Of a stretch of DNA of 64,000 bases, positions 23,101 to 34,265 are shown piece by piece. Within the stretch, counting starts at the first letter, position 1; each line of letters starts with the position of its first letter. The notes beneath the pieces were generated by a model. That model did not search any database, was not told where the DNA came from, and saw only the letters and a list, made by a program, of their open reading frames with translations. A program made the translations under genes and the position numbers. Source of the DNA: Chaenocephalus aceratus (lineage: Eukaryota; Chordata; Actinopteri; Perciformes; Channichthyidae); assembly GCA_023974075.1 (NCBI GenBank), contig JAMFTG010000726.1, positions 25,001-89,000 of the forward strand, given 5' to 3'.

Positions 23101-26100
23101 GACATGGAGAAGAGAGGACACATGTTGATGTAGAAGAGACGTGGAGAAGAGGGGACACATGTTGATGTAGAAGAGACATGAAGAAGAGGGGACACATGTT
23201 GATGTACAGTAGAAGAGACATGGAGAAGAGGGGACACATGTTGATGTAGAAGAGACATGAAGAAGAGGGGACACATGTTGATGTAGAAGAGACATGAAGA
23301 AGAGGGGACACATGTTGATGTAGGAGAGACATGAGAAGAGGGGACACATATTGAAGTAGAAGAGACATTGAACCAGAGGGGACACTGTTGAATGTAGAAG
23401 AGACATGAGAGAAGAGGGGACACATGTTGATGTAGAAGAGACATGAAGAAGAGGGGACACGTGTTGATGTAGAAGAGACATGAAGAAGAGGGGACACATG
23501 TTGATGTAGAAGAGACATGAAGAAGAGGTGGACACATGTTGATGTAGAAGAGACCATGGAGAAGAGGGGACACATGTTGATGTAGAGGAGACATGGAGAA
23601 GAGGGGCACTGTTGATGTAGAAGAGACATGAAGAAGAGGGGACACATGTTGATGTAGAAGAGACATGAAGAAAGGGGACACATGTTGATGTAGCAGAGAC
23701 ATGAAGAAGAGGGGACACATGTTGATGTAGAAGAGACATGAAGAAGAGGGACACACGTTGATGTAGAAGAGACATGAAGAAGAGGGGACACACGTTGATG
23801 TAGAAGAGAACATGGAGAAGAGGGGACACATGTTGATGTAGAAGAGACATGGAGAAGAGGGGACACATGTTGATGTAGAAGAGACATGAAGAAGAGGGGA
23901 CACATGTTGATGTAGAGGAGACATGGAGAAGAGGGGACACATGTTGATGTAGAAGAGACATGAAGAAGAGGGGACACATGTTTGATGTAGAAGAGACATG
24001 AAGAAGAGGGGACACATGTTGATGTAGCAGAGACATGAAGAAGAGGGGACACATGTTGATGTAGAAGAGACATGAAGAAGAGGGGACACATGTTGATGTA
24101 GAAGAGACATGAAGAAGAGGGGACACATGTTGATGTAGAAGAGACATGAAGAAGAGGGGACACATGTTGATGTAGAAGAGACATGAAGAAGAGGGGACAC
24201 ATGTTGATGTAGAAGAGACGTGAAGCAGAGGGGACACGTGTTGATGTAGAAGAGATATGGAGAAGAGGGGACACGTGTTGATGTAGAAGAGATATGGAGA
24301 AGAGGGGGACACATGTTGATGTAGAAGAGACATGAAGAAGAGGGACACATGTGATGGAGAAGAGACATGAAGAAGAGGGGACACACGTTGATGTAGAAGA
24401 GACATGAAGAAGAGAAGACACATGTTGATGGAGAAGAGACATGAAGAAGAGGGGACCACACGTTGATGGTAGAAGAGACATGAAGAAGAGAAGACACATG
24501 TTGATGTAGAAGAGACATGAAGAAGAGGGGGACACATGTTGATGTAGAAGAGACATGAAGAAGAGGGGACACGTGTTGATGTAGAAGAGATATGGAGAAG
24601 AGGGGACACATGTTGATGTAGAAGAGACATGAGAAGAGGGGACACATGTTGATGTAGAAGAGACATGAAGAAGAGGGGACACATGTTGATGGAGAAGAGA
24701 CATGAAGAAGAGGGGACACACGTTGATGTAGAAGAGACATGAAGAAGAGGGGACACATGTTGATGGAGAAGAGACATGAAGAAGAGGGGACACACGTTGA
24801 TGTAGAAGAGACATGAAGAAGAGGGGACACATGTTGATGTAGAAGAGACATGAAGAGAAGGGGACACATGTTGATGTAGAAGAGACATGAAGAAGAGGGG
24901 GACACGTGTTGATGTAGAAGAGGATATGGAGAAGAGGGGACACATGTTGATGTAGAAGAGACATGAAGAAGAGGGGGACACATGTTGATGTAGAAGAGAC
25001 ATGAAGAAGAGGGGACACATGTTGATGGAGAAGAGACATGAAGAAGAGGGGACACATGTTGATGTAGAAGAGACATGAAGAAGAGGGGACACATGTTGAT
25101 GGAGAAGAGACATGAAGAAGAGGGGACACACGTTGATGTAGAAGAGACATGAAGAAGAGAAGACACATGTTGATGTAGAAGAGACATGAAGAAGAGGGGG
25201 ACACATGTTGATGTAGAAGAGCATGAAGAAGAGGGGACACATGTTGATGTAGAAGAGGAGACACATGTTGATGTAGAAGAGACATGAAGAAGAGGGGACA
25301 CATGTTGATGTAGAAGAGGAGACACATGTTGATGTAGAAGAGACATGAAGAAGAGGGGACACATGTTGATGTAGAAGAGGAGACACATGTTGATGTAGAA
25401 GAGACATTGAAGAAGAGGGGACACATGTTGATGGAGAAGAGACATGAAGAAGAGGGCACAATGTTGATGTAGAAGAGACATGAGAAGAGGGGACACATGT
25501 TGATGGAGAAGAGACATGAAGAAGAGGGGACACACGTTGATGTAGAAGAGACATGAAGAAGAGGGGACACATGTTGATGTAGAAGAGACATGAAGAAGAG
25601 GGGACACATGTTGATGTAGAAGAGACATGAAGAAGAGGGGACACATGTTGATGTAGAAGAGACATGAAGAAGAGGGGACACGTTGATGTAGAAGAGACAT
25701 GAAGAAGAGAAGACACATGTTGATGTAGAAGAGACATGAAGAAGAGGGGACACATGTTGATGTAGAAGAGACATGAAGAAGAGGGGAACACGTGTTGATG
25801 TAGAAGAGATATGGAGAAGAGGGGACACATGTTGATGTAGAAGAGACATGAAGAAGAGGGGACACATGTTGATGTAGAAGAGACATGAAGAAGAGGGGAC
25901 ACATGTTGATGGAGAAGAGACATGAAGAAGAGGGGACACATGTTGAGTAGAAGAGACATGAAGAAGAGGGGACACATGTTGATGGAGAAAGAGACATGAA
26001 GAAGAGGGGACCACACGTTGATGTAGAAGAGACATGAAGAAGAGAAGACACATGTTGATGTAGAAGAGACATGAAGAAGAGGGGACACATGTTGATGTAG

Positions 26101-28051
26101 AAGAGACATGAAGAAGAGGGGACACATGTTGATGTAGAAGAGGAGGACACATGTGATGTAGAAGAGACATGAAGAAAGAGGGGACACATGTTGATGTAGA
26201 AGAGGAGACACATGTTGATGTAGAAGGAAGAGACATGAAGAAGAGGGGACACATGTTGATGTAGAAGAGGAGACACATGTTGATGTAGAAGAGACATGAA
26301 GAAGAGGGGACACATGTTGATGTAGAAGAGGAGACACATGTTGATGTAGAAGAGACATGAAGAAGAGGGGGGACACATGTTGATGGAGAAGAGACATGAA
26401 GAAGAGGGGACACATGTTGATGTAGAAGAGGACATGAAGAAGAGGGGACACATGTTGATGGAGAAGAGACATGAAGAAGAGGGGACACACGTTGATGTAG
26501 AAGAGGACATGAAGAAGAGGGGACACATGTTGATGTAGAAGAGACATGAAGAAGCGGGGACACGTTGATGTAGAAGAGACATGAAGAAGAGAAGACACAT
26601 GTTGATGTAGAAGAGACATGAAGAAGAGGGGACACAGTTGATGTAGAAGAGACATGAAGAAGAGGGACACGTGTTGATGTAGAAGAGATATGGAGAAGAG
26701 GGGACAAATGTTGATGTAGAGAGACATGAAGAAGAGGGGACACATGTTGATGTAGAAGAGACATGAAGAAGAGGGGACACATGTTGATGGAGAAGAGACA
26801 TGAAGAAGAGGGACACATGTTGATGTAGAAGAGACATGAAGAAGAGGGGACACATGTTGATGGAGAAGAGACATGAAGAAGAGGGGACACACGTTGATGT
26901 AGAAGAGACATGAAGAAGAGAAGACACATGTTGATGTAGAAGAGACATGAGAAGAGGGGACACATGTTGATGTAGAAGAGACATGAAGAAGAGGGGACAC
27001 ATGTTGATGTAGAAGAGGAGACAATGTGATGTAGAAGAGACATGAAGAAGAGGGGACACATGTTGATGTAGAAGAGGAGACACATGTTGATGTAGAAGAG
27101 ACATGAAGAAAAGGGGACACATGTTGATGTAGAAGAGACATTGGAGAAGTGGATTTTGCACAATAGGTGCCCTTTAAAATACAAGAATACAAAGTAAGGG
27201 CGTTTCACTCACTGTAGACGGCCTGCCGCCACAAACATGTCGACCTCGCTGCGGAAGCCTCGTGACGCTGAATACTCGACCAGCATCTGTGCGCAGCCCT
27301 CACCGTCAGTCGAGTGCAGGAAGTGGTAACGAGACTCACTGTAGTTTTGTTCTGAAGAAACAAAGTTATTACATATTTAAACTGATTCCCTGTTAACGGC
27401 ATCACAAACACCCCGGACTTTTTAAAATGCTACATAGCTTGTGAGCAAACAGTCAGATGGTAAAATTTGGGACCGTAGTGCTGTGATTCATTTGTCATCG
27501 ACACATCAGACATCCATATTCTTTTTTTTTATGAAGTAGGAAATAATTACAATTGACATGTGAACTTGTTCTAAAAGTGATGCATTTTCTCTTCCAATAA
27601 GTGCCATGTGGTGGATCTTATTAAAAGCCGATGTGAAGCTTGGTTTATTTAGATTTTAAAAAGTAATTGATACAAATGAATCAATCACCTTAGATGCATA
27701 AGTGGGTCTTTCTGGACCCGGTGAGGTGGTTTTATTGAAGTATCTTTGTAATTACATTTTTTTATCATTTCATATTCCAGCAATTCCTCAAAAAAACATG
27801 TTTTGGATATCACGCCATTCACATTTTAAATTTACATTTTAAGAAATTGTAGTGTTTGTATTACCAGCCCAAGCTTCTATATATATAGTAAGTGGGTCAA
27901 ACATGACCCGCATGCATTCCTATGGGAACCTTTTGATTCTTATCACCTGTTGCTTGTCAGGAATACATTCACTGTGGACCACACCAGACTACATCACAAG
28001 TGACACCTCTCAGGAAGATTATTTTACACAGCAACATCTGATACCTGTCAG

Positions 28052-28098
<47 letters not shown>

Positions 28099-31000
28099 AT
28101 TATATTTGTATAGGGCTTTTCAAGGACTCAAAATCGCTTTACAATATAAGGGAAGGTTAGGGTGGGGGGTATAGGACTATCAAACTTGACGGCATGGATT
28201 GATGGGGGGGGGGGGGGGGGCTATGAGTAGACAAGAGGAAAAGAGATGAGTTTGAAAAGGGACAGGAATACTGCGAGGGTCTCAGAATAGCGGAGATCTT
28301 TGCATCGATATGTCCAAAATGTTTTTTTTCAAAATGTAAACGATTTTTCTAAAATTATAAATAGTGAAACATTTAATATAAAATATTTCTAGTGTGAACC
28401 AAAATATAATACAAGTGATTTCTCTTAACCAAAATGACAAAAATGGCATAAAAACACATTATTCTAATACGGGTCCTTTTTGACCCACTTGTGGAAGAGT
28501 GTAGGGTCCAGCCACTCTAAGGGCATCCAAGGGTTAATTGGGTTAGCTTTAGTCAACTTGCGGCCTACAGTATATAGACTTTTTTCACTACTTTTTATTT
28601 TATCATATGTGTTGCATCGTTGGAGGAGCTCAGGTCAGCTACACTGCAGCTTTGTGCATACGACGACAACAACCTTCTTTGAATCTATTGTATACCATTT
28701 AGTTCAAAATGTATTCCGACTTGTGTCAAACATGAGTTATAACCCTGTACACTGGGTCAAGCTGCTGATCCATAGCTTACCTTTCCACAGGGTGACAGCC
28801 AGCAGCTGGTGTTTAGCTTTGGGTGTCCCAGTTTGCCGGGCCCTCCTGTGGACCATTTCAAGGCTCTGGACACAAACGCGACCCTCTCCGGAGAGTTCGG
28901 CTCCATCCGGCTGAACAGCTTCGCCAGGCATTCTGCGCAACGCACACACGACACAAATCTCACCGTGAAACACCTCGAAGCAAACGGATTATTTTAGGTG
29001 TATTTGAAATCTTTTAAAAAGTTCAAGGCTGCCACTTACCTAATAGTTCATCTTCAACTTTCACCTCAGATTTCTCAAACACCTCGAGCACCAGCATGGA
29101 CAGGTCTGCTGCGCTGTTTTGCTGGAGAAACACAAGGGCTTCTTTAATTCCACATTTTACAAAGAATTTCATAAAGTTTGCACAAGAGCCAGTGTGTGGC
29201 AGCGTTTCCGCCAGGGGGCGTCTTGCCGTCCGAAAAATAAATAATTTAATTAGAGAGAAGATCGAGAGTTTTTATCGCTTGAAAATGACGAAAAGGAAAA
29301 AGAACAAGGACACCGCTCCGTTGGAGGGGCCAAGGAGTCTGGTGGGATTCTTTCGCCACCAGCAGAGCGTGTTCCTGTGACGGAAGGTGTGTACTGCCGG
29401 CGAGCCTTGACAGGGGGGGGCTAGTGGAGCACGCGTGTGAACTGTGAGCGCCGGAGCCTCGCAGCGGCGAAACTGAGGCTCTGTGGTAAACTGTGGTAAC
29501 ATGAAGAGCCGTTTGGGAGCGGCTCTTCTTAGTGAGTCGAGCCAAATGATCCGACTCGCTAAAAAGAGCCGGAATTCCCATCACTAATACGTAAGGAGAT
29601 AGTATCTATAAAGGGACGGCTCAATTCAAAATTCAAGTCACGTGACGTCACCCCTCCCTCTCTCGGGATGGACGCCCTCTCAGTCCCGGGCTGCAGTCGA
29701 ATAGTCCATTTAGCTTAGGAACCTTCCGGAGTGAAATGACCCGGAAGTCCTTCAGTGGCAGCCATGATAAGTGCCGTTCCAATTCTCTAGATGATAGGAA
29801 AGGAGGTTTCAAACTTCCTTTAATAACCTCCTTTAGCTTAGGAACCACTGGACCTCCCTCACCGAAAGGAGAGGAGAAAATGCTGCCCCACAATGCATTG
29901 CAGCCGCAGCATTTGCCGTCACACAACAGTCGGCCGTTCACGGAAACAACCGATTATGACGGAGAAATTATATCATGAAAGTTACGGTGCTTATTAAGCT
30001 TTTTAAACGTATGTGGTAAGTTGCCAAAGTGCTTTGTTCTGAACGTTCATCAGTATTATAATCAAAGAGAGAAATATGAACGTTAGTTTTCACTGAAATG
30101 ATCAAATAAAGTCAACATTTCAGTCTTTACTGAGCTGTGTGGGGTTTGTTCAACTTTTAAAAGATGTCTGAATGGTGATATACACAGTGATAGATGTTAA
30201 GGACTAACGTTTATAATAAATACATTTGTATTGATTTTAAGATCTTTTCATCAATCATACGTATTGGGATCATTGGTATTAATGTGGACCGGAGGGAGAG
30301 GGTGACTAGCATAAGTTTCACTTTCCTATTTTATTTCAATTCCAACTTTGGTCCTGAAGAATATGTTTCTCTGTTGTTCATAAAGCAAAGCAGCAGCATC
30401 AGAGCACGGTGCAGAGTCTCTAGATGAGTCCCTGTTCTTATTGAACATCCATGTTGTAGTCCGCCGTATAGAAAACTGTGGTTTCTATGGTTTCCCCACA
30501 GCAGCAGACGCACATTCAGGACGTCCGCTGCGCATCATAAACACGTCGGATAGTGAAAGTTGCAGTCGATTCTCTAAAGCACCGCAGTCTCTTCTCCTAA
30601 GTCCTTTAGACTTCTCCTATCCACTATCCCTTAACCCCGTGACGTTCACTCAGAGGTCAAGGAATAGAGATAGGGTTAGAACTTAGGAGCAGATTTTTAA
30701 ACTATCCGAACGCAACCCTGGTCTGGCAGAAGAACACTGGTGTGTGGCATTAGTGCGATGGGTCTCCAAACAAACTCTAAAGTGTCACCAGTAATAATCT
30801 GATATGCCTACTCTGGTATTAAAGTCAAACTAAAGTAGATAGTAAAAAACAGTGGCCCAACAAACTTTGAAACATAACATTTTCATCAACCTATCAGGGG
30901 GCGTGTCCACGAACATGGGCACACTAATCTAACACTTGAAACAGGTTGAAACAAACCTGTTGTGGCCGGCTAACTGAATGTAACATCTAAACGTACCTGG

Positions 31001-32761
31001 TTATGGCTGAAGAAGAGTAGAGCTCCATTGTACATCAGCTCCCTGGCCTCAGCATGTTTTGCCTGTGGACATGTACCTGATGAAGGGAAAGCACAACAAG
31101 CTGAAATTATCTTACATCTGCTTTTAGAAACAGTCATACGCGTAGTTTGCATCACTCAAGAACTTTCCTGCATGGGGGTGAAAGATAAGACTCATGCTGT
31201 GGGTTTAGCTTGAGGGACAAAAACATGGTGTCATTGTGAACTTTGCAAATAAGTACAACAACAACTTGTTGGGCCAATTGAAGCATTTTTTTTTTTTTTT
31301 AGACGAACCAGCTTACATTTAGGAGATGATTTACTGGAGATAATATTGCAATTGTAAGTGTTGGTCAAGGGAAGGACAATGACCAGCAGAAGGGAACACA
31401 CTCACTATTTGATATGGCGAGGGATATGTTTGGATTGAATTTAATTCGGAACAGATCACCTTATGCTCCAGGTATATATCAGTTTGGCAGCATTACTTAT
31501 ACATTTATTATGACAAACTGCTATGTTTCTATACATATATGTGCGTGTGTGAATGTTCTTTAATTAATGGAAATAGGCAGACACTGGGTTTTGACAAGAC
31601 TTATCCTACGTGTCCAGCTGTCATGAGATCGTAATAAGATAAGATACATAGACTTTTTCAGCCCAGCAGCATGTTAGGCATTGCACTAATTAAAAAAAAA
31701 AGTAGAAAATAAACCAACAAAAACATCTCAAAATAGAAAACAAAACAGAACTGATATTTAAAATATATATAAATTGACCGTAAATGAAACAAATGTATTC
31801 TGAGACAGAACATGCATTTCAGCTTATATTTTTAAAATGTATTATGCTAGTTTTATCTTATATGTTTGTCTGTATGTATCGTTTCTTAATATTAAGGTGT
31901 GGAGAGCTGAACGTTAAGTAATTCACTGTGCAACTGCCCAATTATACTTTATATATATGACAATAAATATGTTGAATAACTAGCTGTACAGAATAAATAC
32001 ATTAGGTAAACAGTAGAAAAAACATGTTTTTAAATGGTCTTTTAATCTATATTTTATTATAGTTTATTATTGTATAGGTTTTTTTTTAGCGTATTGGTTT
32101 TGCCTTCCTTTATCTTACCGAGAGGGATCATTGATTTTATAATATTGTGGTTTATTTTTATAAAGATGTCTGGGTAGCAACTCTTAGCTCAGACTGCGGT
32201 GGTGCATAAGGTGGCTAAATGGCTACATGCTAACGCAGCTGGACAGCCTAAATAAGAAATCCACAACGGTTATGTTGTCTTGATGTACATGTAAAGTATG
32301 TTTTCTAATAACCCAAACACACAGAACTTCTGACTGTCTTGTTTTAGCAGTCTAGCTAACTCGGTGTTGGCCATGTATGTGTTGCTAAAACACGTAGCTA
32401 GCTCGCTAACTAGCATTCCCATTTTGTGGATCTTTGATTGACAGCACAGCTTGTCCACACAAACAGTCGGTCCAACGAGAGTGGGTGGGTCCGCGGTGGG
32501 ATTCAACCAATCACGAACCGACAGGCGCACCAGCAAGGTTGACAGTGGAAGGATCTGGAACAGGCAGGCCCTGAAAAGCCAACTGACAGTTACAACTTGA
32601 ACATACAAAACGTAAGTCTTACCTAAAAATAAAGTCCTGTACATCTGGTGTGCTTCATAAGTAATCCCCCTTTTCTACGCTGGCTCTCAGTTTTCCTTCC
32701 ACCTCTGTACTCCTCCACGGTTTCTGGCACTGGAGCCCCGCAGAGACTCCGGCTCCGACAT
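17182..32761 (-). CDS. get4: GET4 (TRC35), complete nine-exon gene with frame-breaking indels in five exons
   Basis: Cytosolic alpha-helical-repeat protein. With GET3 and the UBL4A-BAG6 module it hands tail-anchored proteins to the ER insertion pathway. Exons, 5' to 3': 32623-32761 (ATG at 32761), 30997-31076, 29040-29121, 28781-28932, 27213-27351, 21048-21189, 20212-20287, 18990-19062, 17182-17273. Recognised peptides: [116 protein letters not shown] and the C-terminus DSSPIELD. With indels ignored, the product is about 323 residues (human about 327). Every splice site is AG/GT and all junction phases agree. However, exon 1 is net -1 (three indels), exon 2 +1, exon 4 +2, exon 5 +1/-1, and exon 6 +1. 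Substitution-level conservation is high, so assembly error is more likely than a pseudogene. Confidence 0.93.
17370..18682 (+). repeat. 57-bp minisatellite array 1, about 23 copies
   Basis: The unit contains TACTTTAAAGAGTCCTCTCC, TGCTGATGTTCAGGTG, TATATCAGTATGTAG. The length of 57 is a multiple of three and both strands are open, which produces long artefactual frames. The right flank (CTGATTGGTTAGCTGGCCGG, CCTATCACGTGCAATGTG) is shared with array 2. Lies in the last GET4 intron. Confidence 0.97.
18683..18840. mobile_element. Flank of the TIR element that carries the 57-bp array
   Basis: ACATGTCTCCAGGCTTTAAT, GCTGGCCGGCTCTGTTG, TTAGAGATGTC and CACGTGCAATGTGTTGGAG match 50062-50250 and parts of 51445-52920, marking a dispersed element. 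Confidence 0.7.
19192..20175. mobile_element. hAT element, 984 bp, containing an 11-bp CpG-rich array
   Basis: The left end CAGGGGTTTTCAAAGTGTGG and the inverted right end (CAGCGGATTCAAAGCGTG) are flanked by perfect 8-bp duplications ATTTAGAG (19184-19191, 20176-20183). A second CAGGGGTATTCAA-type end at about 19289 suggests a nested fragment. In a GET4 intron. Confidence 0.88.
19733..20030 (+). repeat. 11-bp CpG-dense minisatellite
   Basis: Tandem CGACGACCGGC, about 26 copies, with CCCGC variants. Each copy carries three CpG sites. Because 11 is not a multiple of three, all frames on both strands can stay open, giving [15 protein letters not shown] artefacts. Inside the hAT 19192-20175. Confidence 0.96.
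21467..27178. mobile_element. TTAA-flanked TIR element bearing the largest 37-bp array
   Basis: The left end (TTTTAAAGGTCATCTATTAT) and the inverse of the right end (TTTTAAAGGGCACCTATTGT) match. TTAA occurs at both borders, as in TTAA-targeting superfamilies (piggyBac, Kolobok). About 430 bp of unique left arm (CAAACAGATC, TACCCATAATCCCCTCTGTT, CCAATCAG-type motifs) precedes the array, and a short right arm follows. The same arm is present, reversed, at 61330-61775. In a GET4 intron. Confidence 0.8.
21896..27150 (-). repeat. 37-bp minisatellite, about 140 copies
   Basis: On the plus strand the unit contains ACATGTTGATGTAGAAGAG and ACATGAAGAAGAGGGGAC. Many monomers carry indels from about 23.3 kb on, and shortened units (GTAGAAGAGGAGACACATG) occur at 25.2-27.1 kb. 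The minus strand has no stop in any phase of the unit, so three overlapping ~1,780-codon frames appear. Confidence 0.98.
28045..28225. repeat. (AAT)n microsatellite, retroelement tail motif and G16 tract
   Basis: AAT repeats at about 28054-28098, then TTGTATAGGGCTTTTCAAGG and CGCTTTACAAT tail motifs, then a run of about 16 G at 28204-28220. In a GET4 intron. Confidence 0.7.
29470..29590. mobile_element. hAT-like fragment with GAGCCGTTTGGGAGCGGCTC motif
   Basis: AGAGCCGTTTGGGAGCGGCT, GAGTCGAGCCAAATGATCC and AAAAGAGCCGGAATTCCCAT are recurrent in vertebrate hAT-derived repeats. Only one end (TTCCCATCACTA) is visible, so boundaries are approximate. Confidence 0.45.
31080..32620 (-). other. get4: GET4 intron 1; no internal gene found
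   Basis: AT-rich intron between exons 1 and 2. It contains short homopolymers. No conserved frame, inverted-end element or RNA gene was recognised. Confidence 0.5.
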
Positions 32762-33182
32762 CGCTGCAAATGTTGACAGTGTGGGAAGCGGAAAAGCCTT
32801 TAATAAAACGGACCCTCCTCGCTTTCCGTAGCCGGCGTGCTATGGTTATTTCTGGTCGGAAATAGTGAACACTAAAAATAACAAACTGATAATTAAAAAT
32901 ACAAACTTAGAAAAAGTACAACTCCAGGATAGAATCATTTATACTTCAAAGGTGGTAGTATAGATGCATTTTATTTATTTTGTACAGTTCATTTTTTTTT
33001 TTAGGGAAAGGTTTACCAAGAATTAAAACAATGAATACAATGAAATCAAAAATAATTGCGTACATAACACCTTTGTTTTCCTTTGTAATTTGTTGTATTA
33101 CATTATATGTCTACCCCTCTACAAAATATATGATGTTTATATAAGTTCTTGCATAAAAACATTTGTTATAAGGGAGGGAGGC

Positions 33183-33415
33183 GTGTGGCGTAGTGGGGTT
33201 GCTGGTCCGTAGGTGTTCGGATCAGGGGGTCACAGGTTCATGTCGTTCATGTCGTTGTGGTCCCTGTGTCGTGTTGTGTCCCTGTGTCGTTGTGTCCCTG
33301 TTCGTTGTGTCCCTGGGCAAGGACACTTCACCCCAAATTGCTCCTGTGGGGATTGCCCACAGTATTGAGTATGTAAGTCGCTTTGGATAAAAGCGTCTAA
33401 CAAGTAACATGTAAT
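33183..33415 (+). mobile_element. tRNA-derived SINE with L2-type tail
   Basis: GGCGTGTGGCGTAGTGGG (A-box-like) and GTCACAGGTTCATGTC (B-box-like) are followed by a small GTCGTTGTGTCCCTG expansion and a tail GTAAGTCGCTTTGGATAAAA that matches the SINE at 56780-56985. Confidence 0.75.
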
Positions 33416-33599
33416 TATAAAATAGTGAACAACACGACCTCAGTCCAAGAAAACCCTGTGACACCCTGAAGGCAGCATGGGCAGGGTCGTCCCTCCCGAC
33501 AGGCCGATCATGCAGGCTGCATGGGGCCTCACATTGCGCAGGGGGGCCTCGGTTTATGAGCTCGGCTTGTGCGCAGTTCTCCGCGCAGTTCTCCGCGCA

Positions 33600-33705
33600 C
33601 AACATAACATTTTCATTGCAGGACTTTTACTGTAACAGAGTATTCCTACACTCTGGTACTTTTACTCAAGAACAAAATCTGAATACTACCAAATTAACTT
33701 CTTAA
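33600..33705. mobile_element. Partial copy of the 39780-40102 MITE family, reversed
   Basis: GCAGGACTTTTACTGTAACA, GAGTATTCCTACACTCTGGT and ACTTTTACTCAAG are the inverse of segments in the element at 39780-40102. Confidence 0.6.
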
Positions 33706-34265
33706 TAAAACTACTTGGTGGTTAGTTGAGCATTGCAATAATGGTCATGATCACGTGGTTTTATGAGGTTCATCCAGTTGTCTCTTCCTCTGCTCTGCCT
33801 TAGGTTCAGGGAAATATGGGTTCAGCGAGTCAGTTCATGCCCTCAAACAATCTCGTCAAAAATTACACAATATCCTGTCTTGGAGGCAATGCCATGAATG
33901 AATGAATGAGTGATATTTGTTGACTTTACTGAATAAAAGGCTCAAAACCAACCAAATATTCATGTTTGATTAATAATTGTTGTTGATATTGAAGCTGCAG
34001 GTTCATGTAAGATTTTCCAACATTGTTTCTAAACCTATAAGAAGGTTTTGAAAGATGGAGAAGTTATCAGTGCATTTATTATCGAATATAAACACAGAGC
34101 AACATTTTTACAATTTAATATATATATTTATTATAAAAGACCATTTTAATTTGCTATTTCTAAGAAATGTAAAGCTTGTGGGGGAAAAACTGGAGCACCC
34201 CGGAGAAAAAACTACGATCAGAATTAACCTCCTAACCCCTCTTTTGGGAATTAATCTCAAAACAA

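Noticed and set aside
21896..27150. CRISPR-like regular repeats
   Set aside because: Repeats are directly contiguous without unique spacers, lie in an animal intron and have no cas genes.
21834..27208. Three overlapping open frames of about 1,780 codons on the minus strand
   Set aside because: They read the 37-bp satellite, which has no stop in any phase. All three frames are open at once, and there is no codon bias or splice context.
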